From assembly GCF_004912275.1 (NCBI RefSeq), contig NZ_STGY01000083.1, positions 242,074 through 306,073 of the forward strand: a stretch of DNA of 64,000 bases, in the 5' to 3' direction. This DNA is from Glycomyces buryatensis (lineage in GTDB: Bacteria > Actinomycetota > Actinomycetes > Mycobacteriales > Micromonosporaceae). Under the pieces are notes generated by a model. It worked only from the letters and a program-made list of their open reading frames with translations. It searched no databases and was not told the origin of the DNA. The position numbers and the translations under genes were made by a program. Below are positions 26,632 through 34,926 of this stretch, piece after piece; positions within the stretch are counted from its first letter, which is position 1, and the number at the start of each line of letters is the position of its first letter.

Positions 26632-28365
26632 ATGAAGACCGCCCTCGCCCGCGCGGCCGCCCTGGTCGCGCTCCTCGCCGTCGTCGGCCTCCTGCCGTGG
26701 CTCTCCCGCAACGACCCCGCGCTGACGGTGCTGCGCGCCAAGTCCGCCGAGCAGGAGGCCACTCCCGAAGCGCTCGAAGCGATCCGGGCCGACTTGGGCC
26801 TGGATGCCGGACCGCTCGCGCTGCTCGGCGACTGGGCCGCCGGACTCGTGCGCGGCGATCTGGGCACCTCCTGGGTGTCCGGCTACGAGGTGGGACCCGC
26901 GGTGACCGCCGGGCTCGGGACCTCCCTGACGCTCATGGCGGCGGCGCTGGTCGTCGCCCTCTCGATCGCCGCCGCGTTGAGCGCGCCGACGCTGGTGCGC
27001 GGCGCCCGCGGCACCCTCCCCGAGGGACGACCGGGCGGCGCGGTCGGCGCGATGCTGCTGGCACTGCCCGAATTCCTGCTCGGCACCGTCGGACTCATCG
27101 TCATCGGCGTGTGGTTCGGATGGCTGCCCACCTCCGGTTGGTCCGGCCCCCAGAACCTGGTCCTCCCCGCCGTCGCAATGGGCATCCCGGCCGGGGCCAT
27201 GCTCGGCCGCCTCGTCGGCGACGCGCTCCCGGGCGCCTTCGGGGAACGGTGGGTGGGCCTGTGGCGCACCGCCGGAGTCGCCGAATCGCGCATCGCGCTC
27301 GGCGTGCTGCGCCGGGCGCTCCCGGCCGTGCTGCCGCAGCTGGGGCTCGTCGCGGTCGCCCTGGTCGGCGGGGCCGTCGCGGTCGAGACGATCTTCGCGA
27401 TCCCCGGAATCGGGCGCACCGCGCTCGGCGCCGCCAAGTCCCAGGACCTGCCGCTCCTGCAAGGCTGCGTACTCGCGCTCCTGACGCTCGGGCTCGCGGC
27501 CGGAGCGCTCGCGCACTTCGCCCGGCGCCGCCTGCTCGGCGCCAGCCTGCGCGATGCCGCCCTCAGTCTCCCTGCGCCACAGCCCGGTCCGGCCTCGGCG
27601 AAGCGGTACGTCATCCCGGCGGTCCTCGCGGCCGTGCTCGTGACCGTCGTCGCCTGGGGCATGCTCCGCGACCCGCTCCACGTCGACGTGGCCGCGAAAC
27701 TGCTCGGCCCGTCCTGGACGCACCCGCTGGGCACCGACTCGCTCGGCCGAGACGTCCTGGCCCGCCTCGGGCACGGCGCCGCCAATACCGTCGGCACCGC
27801 GATCGCCGTGTGCGCCTTCGGATACGTGTTCTCCCTGGCACTGAGCTTCGTGCCCCGCGCGGCGGCGGGCGTCGCCGACATCTGCAACGCCCTGCCGCCG
27901 GTCCTCATCGGCATCCTGGTCGCCGCCGCGATGGGGCCGGGCACGGCCGGTGCGGCCATCGCGGTCGCGCTGGTGTCATGGCCGAACCTGACCTCGCACG
28001 CCTCGGCGCTCACCCAGGAGGCGCGCGCCGCCGGATACCTGACCGCCCAGCGGGCCCTCGGCGCGAGCCCGCGCTGGATCCTCTTGCGGCACGTGCTCCC
28101 CGAAGTGGCGCAGCCGCTCGCGCGCCACGCCGTGCTCCGGCTCCCCGGCACCGCGCTCGCCATCGCCTCGCTCGGCTTCCTCGGCCTCGGCACCCAGCCG
28201 CCGACCCCCGAATGGGGTCTCCTGCTGGAGGAATCGCGCGCCTACGTCGAGACCGCGCCGGCCGCCGCGTTGGCCCCGGCCGCGGCCATCGCCGCCCTGG
28301 CCGCACTGACGGTGTCGGCCACGAACCTGGCCCACCTGCCGAAGCGAAAGGCGGCGCTCGCATGA
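26632..28365 (+). CDS. Fused DppB-DppC type permease
   Basis: A 577-residue protein in which both permease subunits of a Dpp/Opp importer are joined. The first half (about 1-300) is DppB-like, with LGLDAGPLALLGDWAAGLVR, DLGTSW and an EAA-type loop near LWRTAGVAESRIALG followed by AIPGIGRTAL. The second half (about 315-577) is DppC-like, with HPLGTDSLGRDVLARL, the loop TAQRALGASPRWILLRHVLP and LGFLGLGTQPPTPEWG. Normally these are two genes. Each half keeps its own EAA loop, so one ATPase site should dock on each. It overlaps the ATPase gene by four bases. Confidence 0.88.
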   Translation: MKTALARAAALVALLAVVGLLPWLSRNDPALTVLRAKSAEQEATPEALEAIRADLGLDAGPLALLGDWAAGLVRGDLGTSWVSGYEVGPAVTAGLGTSLTLMAAALVVALSIAAALSAPTLVRGARGTLPEGRPGGAVGAMLLALPEFLLGTVGLIVIGVWFGWLPTSGWSGPQNLVLPAVAMGIPAGAMLGRLVGDALPGAFGERWVGLWRTAGVAESRIALGVLRRALPAVLPQLGLVAVALVGGAVAVETIFAIPGIGRTALGAAKSQDLPLLQGCVLALLTLGLAAGALAHFARRRLLGASLRDAALSLPAPQPGPASAKRYVIPAVLAAVLVTVVAWGMLRDPLHVDVAAKLLGPSWTHPLGTDSLGRDVLARLGHGAANTVGTAIAVCAFGYVFSLALSFVPRAAAGVADICNALPPVLIGILVAAAMGPGTAGAAIAVALVSWPNLTSHASALTQEARAAGYLTAQRALGASPRWILLRHVLPEVAQPLARHAVLRLPGTALAIASLGFLGLGTQPPTPEWGLLLEESRAYVETAPAAALAPAAAIAALAALTVSATNLAHLPKRKAALA

Positions 28366-29855
28366 GCAAGTCGATATTGGACGTCAGCGACCTGCGGGTG
28401 ACCGTGCACGGGAACGAAGCGGTGCGCGGCGTCTCGTTCGCCCTCGAACCCGGCGAACGCGTGGCCCTCGTCGGCGCCTCGGGCGCCGGGAAGTCCTTGA
28501 CCGCCAAGGCGATCCTCGGGATGCTCCCGGCCGGTTCGGAGACGTCCGGCGCCGCCCGGATCGACGGACGGGAAGTCCTCGGCGCCGGGCGCGAGGTGAT
28601 GCGGGGTCTGCGCGGCCGTTCGATCGGCTACGTGCCGCAGGACGCGCTCACCGTGCTGAGCCCCGTCCACCGGGTCGGCGACCAGATCGCCGCAGCGGTC
28701 GAATCGGTCCAGGGCCTGGACCGGGCCGCCGCACGGCAGGCCGCCGTCGCCGCCCTCGACGCCGTCGGCATCCCCGAGCCGGAGAAGCGAGCCGACGACT
28801 ACCCGCACCAGTTCTCCGGCGGAATGCGGCAGCGCGCCGTCATCGCCATGGCGACGGTCAACGCGCCCAGCCTGATCGTCGCCGACGAGCCCACCACGGC
28901 GCTCGACGTCGGCACCGCGCACCAGGTCCTCGACCTGCTCACCGAGCGGTGCGCCGCCACCGGCGCGGCGCTCCTGCTCATCACCCACGACCGCGCCGTC
29001 GTCCAGGCCTACGCCGACCGAGTACTGACCATGCGGGACGGACGCCGGGTCGAAACCCGGCCACCGGTCGAGGCGGCCGAGAAGCCCCGCTCCCCCGTCG
29101 CCGAACCGAAGCCGCTGCTCGAGGTCCGGGACCTGGTGGTCGAATACCCGGGCGGGCGCCGCGGCCTGCGACGCGGCAGGCCGCACCGGGCCGTCGACGG
29201 CGTCTCCTTCGACATCGCCGCCGGCGAGACCCTGGCCCTCATCGGCCAATCCGGCTCGGGCAAGTCCTCCACCGCCGGAGCCGTCCTCCACTTGCGACGT
29301 CCCAGCGGCGGCAGCGTCCACTTCGACGGGCAGGAACTGACGGGTCTGAACGAGAAGGCACTCCGCGCGGTGCGCCCGGCGATGCAGCCGGTCCTCCAGG
29401 ACCCGTACGGTTCACTGAGCCCCAGGCTCACGGCCGCGCAGGCGGTCGCCGAGCCATTGCGCGTCCAGGGCAAATGGAACCCCGAGACGAGTCCGGCCCG
29501 CGTCGCCGAACTGCTCTCGATGACCGGCCTCGATCCCGAACTGGCGCAGCGGCATCCGCACGAGCTGTCGGGCGGGCAATGCCAGCGGGTGAACATCGCC
29601 CGCGCCCTCGCCGGCGAGCCGAAACTGCTGGTGCTCGACGAGCCGACCTCGGCGCTGGACGCGGACCTGCGCGACGGCATCCTGGATCTGCTCATCGACT
29701 TGCAGGAGCGCCTGGGCCTGGGCTACCTGTTCATCTGCCACGACATGGGCCTGGTGCGCGGCTTCGCGCACCGGGTGGCGGTCATGGAATCGGGCCGGAT
29801 CACCCGGACCGGGCCGGCCGCCGAGGTCGAGCCGTCCACTGAGGCCGTTTCCTAG
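28362..29855 (+). CDS. Fused DppD-DppF type ATPase
   Basis: A 497-residue protein with two complete nucleotide-binding domains. NBD1: Walker A LVGASGAGKSLTAK, signature FSGGMRQRAVIAMA, Walker B LIVADEPTTALD. A Pro/Glu linker follows. NBD2: Walker A LIGQSGSGKSSTAG, signature LSGGQCQRVNIARAL, Walker B LLVLDEPTSALD and H-loop FICHDMG. This completes an importer in three polypeptides instead of five. Its 3' end is nine bases from the end of the convergent lipase gene. Confidence 0.9.
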   Translation: MSKSILDVSDLRVTVHGNEAVRGVSFALEPGERVALVGASGAGKSLTAKAILGMLPAGSETSGAARIDGREVLGAGREVMRGLRGRSIGYVPQDALTVLSPVHRVGDQIAAAVESVQGLDRAAARQAAVAALDAVGIPEPEKRADDYPHQFSGGMRQRAVIAMATVNAPSLIVADEPTTALDVGTAHQVLDLLTERCAATGAALLLITHDRAVVQAYADRVLTMRDGRRVETRPPVEAAEKPRSPVAEPKPLLEVRDLVVEYPGGRRGLRRGRPHRAVDGVSFDIAAGETLALIGQSGSGKSSTAGAVLHLRRPSGGSVHFDGQELTGLNEKALRAVRPAMQPVLQDPYGSLSPRLTAAQAVAEPLRVQGKWNPETSPARVAELLSMTGLDPELAQRHPHELSGGQCQRVNIARALAGEPKLLVLDEPTSALDADLRDGILDLLIDLQERLGLGYLFICHDMGLVRGFAHRVAVMESGRITRTGPAAEVEPSTEAVS

Positions 29856-29863
29856 AGATTTCG

Positions 29864-31441
29864 CTAAAAGCGCCCGAACAGCCACGACCCCGGGGCGTCC
29901 TCGCCGATGCAGAAGCGCCTGACCGCGTCGATGATCTCGTCGGCCGTGACCTTGCCGTCGCCATTGGCGTCGAGCAGGCGGTCGGCGCGGTCGGTCTCCT
30001 CGGGGCTCATGCGGCAGGCGATCAACAGGTGCTCGAGTTCGGCCTCGTCCAGGACGCGGTCGCCATCGGCGTCGACCAGAGCGATGACGGCCTCGGCGAG
30101 GGGACGCACGGCGGTGGCGAAGCCATTGCGGTCGCCGTCACCCTCGGATTCCCTTGCCGCCCAGGCGCGGTACTCGGCCCCGCTGACGGTGCCGTCGCCG
30201 TCGGTGTCGGCACCGACCCGCACGGCGTTCCACAGTTTTCGGTAGCCGTCGCGGACGGCGGCGGCGCGCGGGGAACGGGGCGCCTCGCCGAGCGATCGGA
30301 CCAGTCGCAGGGCGAAGGCGTCGTAGTCGTCCCGGGTGAGGCGGCCGTCCCCGGAGCGATCGAGCAGGTCGAAACGGCGAGCCGGAACATCGAGCCCGCC
30401 TGCCTCGGAGGCGGCCAGGTGCTTCCAGCCGAAATCGATCGCGTCGCCCTGGCCGGCCTCCAGCATTCCGGCGTGGTCGGCGCCGCCGTGGTCGCGGAAG
30501 TCGACGTGGTTGCCCGCCTTGTTCAACGCTGCAGCGAAGCGGCTGACCGGCCGGTGCGGGATGATCTCGTCGTCGATGCCGGCGGATATGTGGACGGGCC
30601 GATCCAGATAGGTCACCGGAACGCTCACCGCTTCGAGGATGGCGGCGATCTCGGGGACGGCGGCGATCCCGGTGGTCCCGGCCTCGTCGTTGGAGATGCC
30701 GCGGACGGCCCCGAACGCCTCCCGCAGGCTCGCCCCGGCGGCCCAGCGCAGGAGCTCGATGCCGATGGGCGTCAAGAACTCCGCGGGCGCGAAGTCGGGA
30801 CGGGTGACGCCGACGCCGGCGAGGATGAGCATCACGATCGGCGACAGGGGCGCCGACCCGTCCGCGGTCAGCGACTCGACGAGGTCCCCCACGCAGGCGG
30901 CGGGGGCGACGGCGATGGTGCCGCGGTAGTCCAGTTCGGGCGCGTAGCCGGTGGCGATGTTCGCGACGTGCATGGCGACGTGGCCGCCTTGGGAGAACCC
31001 GGCGGCGAGCCAACCGGTGCCGATCGGGTGGCCGAGGCCGCGGACGGCCCGAACTGCGTCGATGACGTCGTCGGCGACGGCCTCGCCGTTGAGGTACGGG
31101 TGCGGGCCGGGGGTGGACAGGCCCTCGTAGTCGGGGGCGGCGACGGCGTATCCGGCGCCGAGCCAGCGGTCGACGTGCTCTCGTTCGAGGCGGGCGAGGC
31201 CGGTCCGGGACGGGGCGGACGCATTGCTGAGTCCGGTGGTGCCGTGGGCGAAGCCGATGACCGGCCAGCCCTCGTCGGGGGCGGTTCCGGTCGGGATGAA
31301 CGCCGACCCGCTGACCAGGCGCCGTTCGCCGTCGTAGCCCATGCCCCGGTAGTGGATCCGGTGTGCGCTGGCGGCGGAGTCCGGCCACAGCTGCCTCGCG
31401 AGCGGGCGGTGGCGGACGAGGACGCCGGGCGACCAGTTCAT
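29864..31441 (-). CDS. Lipase/esterase fused to four-EF-hand calerythrin domain
   Basis: A 525-residue fusion. Residues 1-350: alpha/beta hydrolase of the secretory lipase (LIP) type, with FAHGTTG as oxyanion region, AAPDYEGLSTPGPHPY, nucleophile S150 in AGFSQGGH, an acidic residue in SAGIDDEIIPH (around 290) and a His near 318-323. Residues 355-525: calerythrin-like EF-hand protein with loops at about 361-372 (DRSGDGRLTRDD), 411-422, 457-468 and 491-502, ending DAPGSWLFGRF as free calerythrins do. There is no signal peptide, so a cytosolic, calcium-regulated ester hydrolase is inferred. ATG chosen for AGGAGA just upstream. Confidence 0.85.
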   Translation of the reverse strand: MNWSPGVLVRHRPLARQLWPDSAASAHRIHYRGMGYDGERRLVSGSAFIPTGTAPDEGWPVIGFAHGTTGLSNASAPSRTGLARLEREHVDRWLGAGYAVAAPDYEGLSTPGPHPYLNGEAVADDVIDAVRAVRGLGHPIGTGWLAAGFSQGGHVAMHVANIATGYAPELDYRGTIAVAPAACVGDLVESLTADGSAPLSPIVMLILAGVGVTRPDFAPAEFLTPIGIELLRWAAGASLREAFGAVRGISNDEAGTTGIAAVPEIAAILEAVSVPVTYLDRPVHISAGIDDEIIPHRPVSRFAAALNKAGNHVDFRDHGGADHAGMLEAGQGDAIDFGWKHLAASEAGGLDVPARRFDLLDRSGDGRLTRDDYDAFALRLVRSLGEAPRSPRAAAVRDGYRKLWNAVRVGADTDGDGTVSGAEYRAWAARESEGDGDRNGFATAVRPLAEAVIALVDADGDRVLDEAELEHLLIACRMSPEETDRADRLLDANGDGKVTADEIIDAVRRFCIGEDAPGSWLFGRF

Positions 31442-31535
31442 TTCTCTCCTGTCGAACCTCAAGTGTCAGTTCATTGAGGACAGCAGGATACGAGTGGTCG
31501 CCCGGCGCTCGTGGGACGTCGGCGGTGCGTCGGCG

Positions 31536-32633
31536 TCAGCTCCGGTGGCGGGCGCGTTCGGCCCGCTCGTACTGGGCCGGGACCGGGTGCACGTCGCCCA
31601 GTTCGAGGGAGGCCCGGTGCGGCCAGTACGGGTCGCGCAGGAGCTCGCGGCCCAGCAGGATCGCGTCGGCCTCGCCGTCGGCCAGGATCTTCTCGGCCTG
31701 GCCGGGCTCAGTGATGAGTCCGACGGCGGCGGACGGCAGCCCGGCCTCCCGGCTCACGCGAGTGGCGAACTCGACCTGGTAGCCGGGACCGACCGGGATG
31801 TCAGCCTTGGGGACCATGCCGCCGCTGGACACGTCCAGCATGTCGATGCCGTGCTCCTTGAGGATCGCGGCCAGGCGCACGGTCTCGTCGGCGGACCAGC
31901 CCTCGGGCTCGGTCCAGTCGGTGGCCGAGAGGCGGTAGAACACGGGCACGTCCTCACCGACCGCCTCGCGCACGGCATCGGCGATCTCGACGGAGAGGCG
32001 GGTGCGGTTCTCGAAGGAGCCGCCGTACTCGTCATCGCGGCGGTTCGCGGTGGGCGAGAGGAACTGGTGCACCAGGTAGCCGTGGGCGCCGTGGATCTCG
32101 ATGACCTCGTAGCCCGCGGCGATGGCGCGGCGGGCGGCCCGCGCGAACGCCTCGACCACGCCGCGGACCTCCTCACGGCTGAGCCCGCGCGGCGTCGCAA
32201 GTCCCGGGAACGCGACCGGGCTGGGCGCGACCGTCTCCCATCCCCCGTCGGCCTCGGACAGGGCGTCCCCGGGCTTCAGCTCGCCGACGGTGCTGGCCTT
32301 GCGGCCCGCGTGGGCGATCTGAATACCGGGCACGACGCCCTGTCCGCGCATGAACGCGGTGAGGCGACGATGGGCCTCGATCTGAGTGTCGTTCCAGATG
32401 CCGAGGTCGTAGGGGCTGATGCGGCCCTCGGGAACGACGCCGGTCGCCTCCACCAGAATCAGGCCCGGCCCGCCCGCGGCGCGGGAGCCGTAGTGCTGGA
32501 GGTGCCAGTCGGTGGGCGCGCCGGTCTCGGGTCCGGAGTCCGCCGCGCTGTACTGGCACATGGGCGCCATCCAGGCCCGGTTGGGGAAGGTGGTGCCGCG
32601 CAGGGTCAGCGGCGTGAAGAGATTGCTGGTCAC
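31536..32633 (-). CDS. Old yellow enzyme (YqjM/NamA-like NADH:flavin oxidoreductase)
   Basis: A 365-residue FMN-dependent ene-reductase. Family features: NLFTPLTLRGTTFPNR at the N terminus, WMAPMCQYSA (with the Cys that tunes FMN in the YqjM group), QIAHAGRK (substrate-binding His), GYEVIEIHGAHGYLVHQFLS, NRRDDEYGGSFENRTR, and GRELLRDPYWP near the C terminus. GTG start with AAGGA upstream; the stop of the DJ-1 gene lies ten bases earlier. It reduces activated alkenes and quinone-like electrophiles. Last gene of a three-gene minus-strand operon divergent from MarR. Confidence 0.92.
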   Translation of the reverse strand: MTSNLFTPLTLRGTTFPNRAWMAPMCQYSAADSGPETGAPTDWHLQHYGSRAAGGPGLILVEATGVVPEGRISPYDLGIWNDTQIEAHRRLTAFMRGQGVVPGIQIAHAGRKASTVGELKPGDALSEADGGWETVAPSPVAFPGLATPRGLSREEVRGVVEAFARAARRAIAAGYEVIEIHGAHGYLVHQFLSPTANRRDDEYGGSFENRTRLSVEIADAVREAVGEDVPVFYRLSATDWTEPEGWSADETVRLAAILKEHGIDMLDVSSGGMVPKADIPVGPGYQVEFATRVSREAGLPSAAVGLITEPGQAEKILADGEADAILLGRELLRDPYWPHRASLELGDVHPVPAQYERAERARHRS

Positions 32634-32643
32634 TATCGATTCC

Positions 32644-33336
32644 TTAGAGCTGCTTGAGAAATGCGTCCGCCACGGGGGCGGATGAGGACGGGTTCTGACC
32701 GGTGATGACATTGCCGTCGACCTCGACGTGGGGCTCGAACGGCACGCCGACCACGACGTTGACGCCGGCTTCCCTGAGGCGGTCCTCCAAGAGCCACTTG
32801 GCCTTGGGTGCCAGGCCCGCCAGCCGCTCCTCCTCATTCGTGAACGCGGCGACCGTGCGGCCGGCGAAGGAGTTCACGCCATCGGTGTCGACGGCCGCGA
32901 GCAGGGCGGCCGGGCCGTGGCAGATCACGCCGACGGGCTTGCCGGCGGTGACGAACTCCGTCAGGGCGCGGCCGGAATCGGCATTGACGGCCAGGTCCTC
33001 CATGGGTCCGTGCCCGCCGGGCACGAAGACGGCGTCGAAGTCGGCCGTGACGATCCCGGCCAGGTCGACCGGCGTGGCGAACTCGGGCGCGGTCTCGACG
33101 ATCGCCCTGATCTCGGCGGCCCGCGCGGCCCCGCCATTGTCGTCGTCGCTCAGGCTGCCCGCGTCGACGGGCGGAACCACGCCTCCGGGCGTGGCCACGG
33201 TGATCGTGTGCCCTGCGTTCTTGAAGGCCTCCAATGGGACGGCGGCCTCTTCGGCCCAGAACCCGGTGAGGTGCCGCGACCCGTCGTCGAGGGTCCACTC
33301 ATTGGCGCCGGTCATGATGAACAGGATGTTCGACAT
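32644..33336 (-). CDS. DJ-1/PfpI superfamily protein (Hsp31-like)
   Basis: A 230-residue class I glutamine-amidotransferase-like protein with DAVFVPGGHGPMEDL and the nucleophile elbow VICHGPAAL. A long cap segment resembles Hsp31/glyoxalase III members, which remove methylglyoxal and other reactive carbonyls without cofactor. GGAGGAG lies directly before the ATG. Being placed with an ene-reductase and a MarR regulator suggests electrophile or aldehyde stress defence. Confidence 0.88.
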   Translation of the reverse strand: MSNILFIMTGANEWTLDDGSRHLTGFWAEEAAVPLEAFKNAGHTITVATPGGVVPPVDAGSLSDDDNGGAARAAEIRAIVETAPEFATPVDLAGIVTADFDAVFVPGGHGPMEDLAVNADSGRALTEFVTAGKPVGVICHGPAALLAAVDTDGVNSFAGRTVAAFTNEEERLAGLAPKAKWLLEDRLREAGVNVVVGVPFEPHVEVDGNVITGQNPSSSAPVADAFLKQL

Positions 33337-33361
33337 GTCTCCTCCTCCTTCTATCGTTCGA

Positions 33362-34234
33362 TCACTGGTCGAAGCTCGCGTAGTAGGACGCGGCCATGTC
33401 CTCCTCGCCGTGACCCAGCTCCGAGGCCCGGCGAAAACGCTCGGCCCCGGCCTTCGCCAGGTCGAGCCGGACTTCGTGGCGCTCGGCGGCCTCCACGATC
33501 AGCCGCGCGTCCTTGGCGGCGGTGTCGAGTCCGAAGCTGGCCGGAGAGAGCCGGTCGTTCAGCACCATCGAACCCTTGAGCTCCGCGTATCCCGCATCGA
33601 GAGGACCGCCCTCGATCAGCTCGAAGAACTGCCGCGGGTCGACGCCGAGCCCCTTCGCCAAAGCGAGCACCTCGCCGATCCCGTTGGTGAGCAGCAGGAC
33701 CCAGCTGTTGGCGACGAGCTTGAGGCTGCTGGCGCTCCCGGCCGAGGCGTCCTCGCCGGTCCACACAATCCTGGCGCCCACGGCATCGAAGACGGCGTTC
33801 GCGGCCGCGTCGTCGCTCGGCCCCGCCGCGAGCACGGTCAGCTTCCCGGCCTCGGCGGGTTCCTTGGTGCCCAGCACCGGGGCGTCGAAGAAGACCAGCT
33901 CGTGCGCGGCGGCGAACTCGGACAGCGCCCGGTTCGCCTCCACCCCGGCGGTGGTCGACTGCACCCAGCGGGCGCCGGGCCGCAGACCGGGAACGGCTCG
34001 GCGCATGACGTCCAGCGCGGCGGGCCCGTCGTGGAGCATGGTGATGATGACGTCGGCGCCTTCGACCGCCTCGGCCGGGCTGCCTGCGACGTGCGCGCCG
34101 TGTTCGGCGAGCGGCCGGGCCTTGTCCTTGCTGCGGTTCCAGACCCGGACGGCGTGCCCGGCGCGGGCGAGGTTGCGGGCCATCGCGGCCCCCATGATCC
34201 CGGTGCCGAGGACGCTGACGGTCAGTTCGCTCAT
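33362..34234 (-). CDS. Beta-hydroxyacid dehydrogenase (3-hydroxyisobutyrate dehydrogenase family)
   Basis: A 290-residue NAD(P)-dependent dehydrogenase. N-terminal VSVLGTGIMGAAMARNLARA is the dinucleotide fold; FFDAPVLGTKEPAEAGKLTV is the substrate-binding block; the catalytic Lys is in SLKLVANSWV. This group includes succinic-semialdehyde/glyoxylate reductases, so it may reduce small toxic aldehydes. The start is MSELTV, with GGGAGC upstream; a longer in-frame version lacks a site. It is the first gene of the operon. Confidence 0.9.
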   Translation of the reverse strand: MSELTVSVLGTGIMGAAMARNLARAGHAVRVWNRSKDKARPLAEHGAHVAGSPAEAVEGADVIITMLHDGPAALDVMRRAVPGLRPGARWVQSTTAGVEANRALSEFAAAHELVFFDAPVLGTKEPAEAGKLTVLAAGPSDDAAANAVFDAVGARIVWTGEDASAGSASSLKLVANSWVLLLTNGIGEVLALAKGLGVDPRQFFELIEGGPLDAGYAELKGSMVLNDRLSPASFGLDTAAKDARLIVEAAERHEVRLDLAKAGAERFRRASELGHGEEDMAASYYASFDQ

Positions 34235-34273
34235 GCTTGCTCCCTTGGTCGTGTCGCTCAACCACCACATTAC

Positions 34274-34300
34274 TTGCAAGCGCGGTATAATTGCAAGCGC
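34274..34300. promoter_or_regulatory. Direct repeat in MarR/dehydrogenase intergenic region
   Basis: TTGCAAGCGC occurs at 34274-34283 and again at 34291-34300, a 17-base spacing. The first copy sits in the 8-base palindrome CTTGCAAG. This lies between the divergent MarR gene and the dehydrogenase operon and is a plausible MarR-binding site controlling both. Confidence 0.5.
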
Positions 34301-34368
34301 TGATTATTGCCGTGTTACGTATATCGCTGTACGCTGGGATACAGCCACCCGAGGAAAGAAGGAGCACC

Positions 34369-34839
34369 ATGAGCATCGCCCACGACGCACCCACTGCGCT
34401 GGCGCAGAACTGGTGCGCGCTGTCCTCGCTGCATGAGCGCATCGCCTCCCGGATCGAACGTAGGCTCCAGGCCGAGCACGAGTTGAGCGTTCGCGAGTTC
34501 TCGCTGCTCAATGTGTTGAGCCGGCAGGACGAGGGCAAGGGCGGCCACCTGCAGATGCGGCAGGTCGCCGACGCGCTCGTGCTGAGCCAGAGCGCCACGA
34601 CCCGCCTCGTCACCCGTTTGGAGGATCGCGGCCTGCTCGCGCGCACCATCTGCGCCGACGACCGGCGCGGCATTTACACGAACGTGACCGAGGAGGGCGC
34701 GGCCCTGCTCCGGGCCGCCACGCCCACGAACGACGCGGCGCTGCGCGAGGCCCTGGACGAGGCCCGGCGCGACCCGGAGCTCAAACCGCTGGTCGACGCG
34801 CTCGAAGCGACCGACATGGCGTCCTCGGGCATCGGCTGA
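34369..34839 (+). CDS. MarR family regulator with two cysteines
   Basis: A 156-residue winged-helix regulator: ELSVREFSLLNVLSRQ, then MRQVADALVLSQSATTRLVT as the recognition helix and GLLARTICADDRRGIYTNVT as the wing. Only two Cys are present, C16 near the N terminus and C95 in the wing, an arrangement that could sense thiol-reactive compounds. AGAAGGAG before the ATG. It is divergent from the ene-reductase/DJ-1/dehydrogenase operon and is probably its repressor, sharing a 134-base promoter region with repeats. Confidence 0.87.
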   Translation: MSIAHDAPTALAQNWCALSSLHERIASRIERRLQAEHELSVREFSLLNVLSRQDEGKGGHLQMRQVADALVLSQSATTRLVTRLEDRGLLARTICADDRRGIYTNVTEEGAALLRAATPTNDAALREALDEARRDPELKPLVDALEATDMASSGIG

Positions 34840-34856
34840 CCCCGACCCGACGCGAA

Positions 34857-34895
34857 GGCCCGCCGCCGCAATGGATTCCATTGCGGCGGCGGGCC
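34857..34895. terminator. Strong bidirectional hairpin
   Basis: A perfect 18-bp stem (GGCCCGCCGCCGCAATGG and its complement) with a three-base loop, followed by GCTTT. It lies between the convergent MarR gene and siderophore-binding protein gene. Confidence 0.85.
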
Positions 34896-34926
34896 GCTTT
34901 CATTGCGCCCGTGACCAGGTGAGCGG

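Noticed and set aside
25845..29855. A 1336-codon open frame on the plus strand
   Set aside because: It is Arg/Pro/Ala-rich shadow coding through most of its length and only joins the true ATPase frame at 28362; motifs of the binding protein and permease are in other frames.
34291..34368. Upstream extension of the MarR gene from a TTG
   Set aside because: It would place coding sequence over the repeat operator and lacks a site; AGAAGGAG precedes the ATG at 34369.
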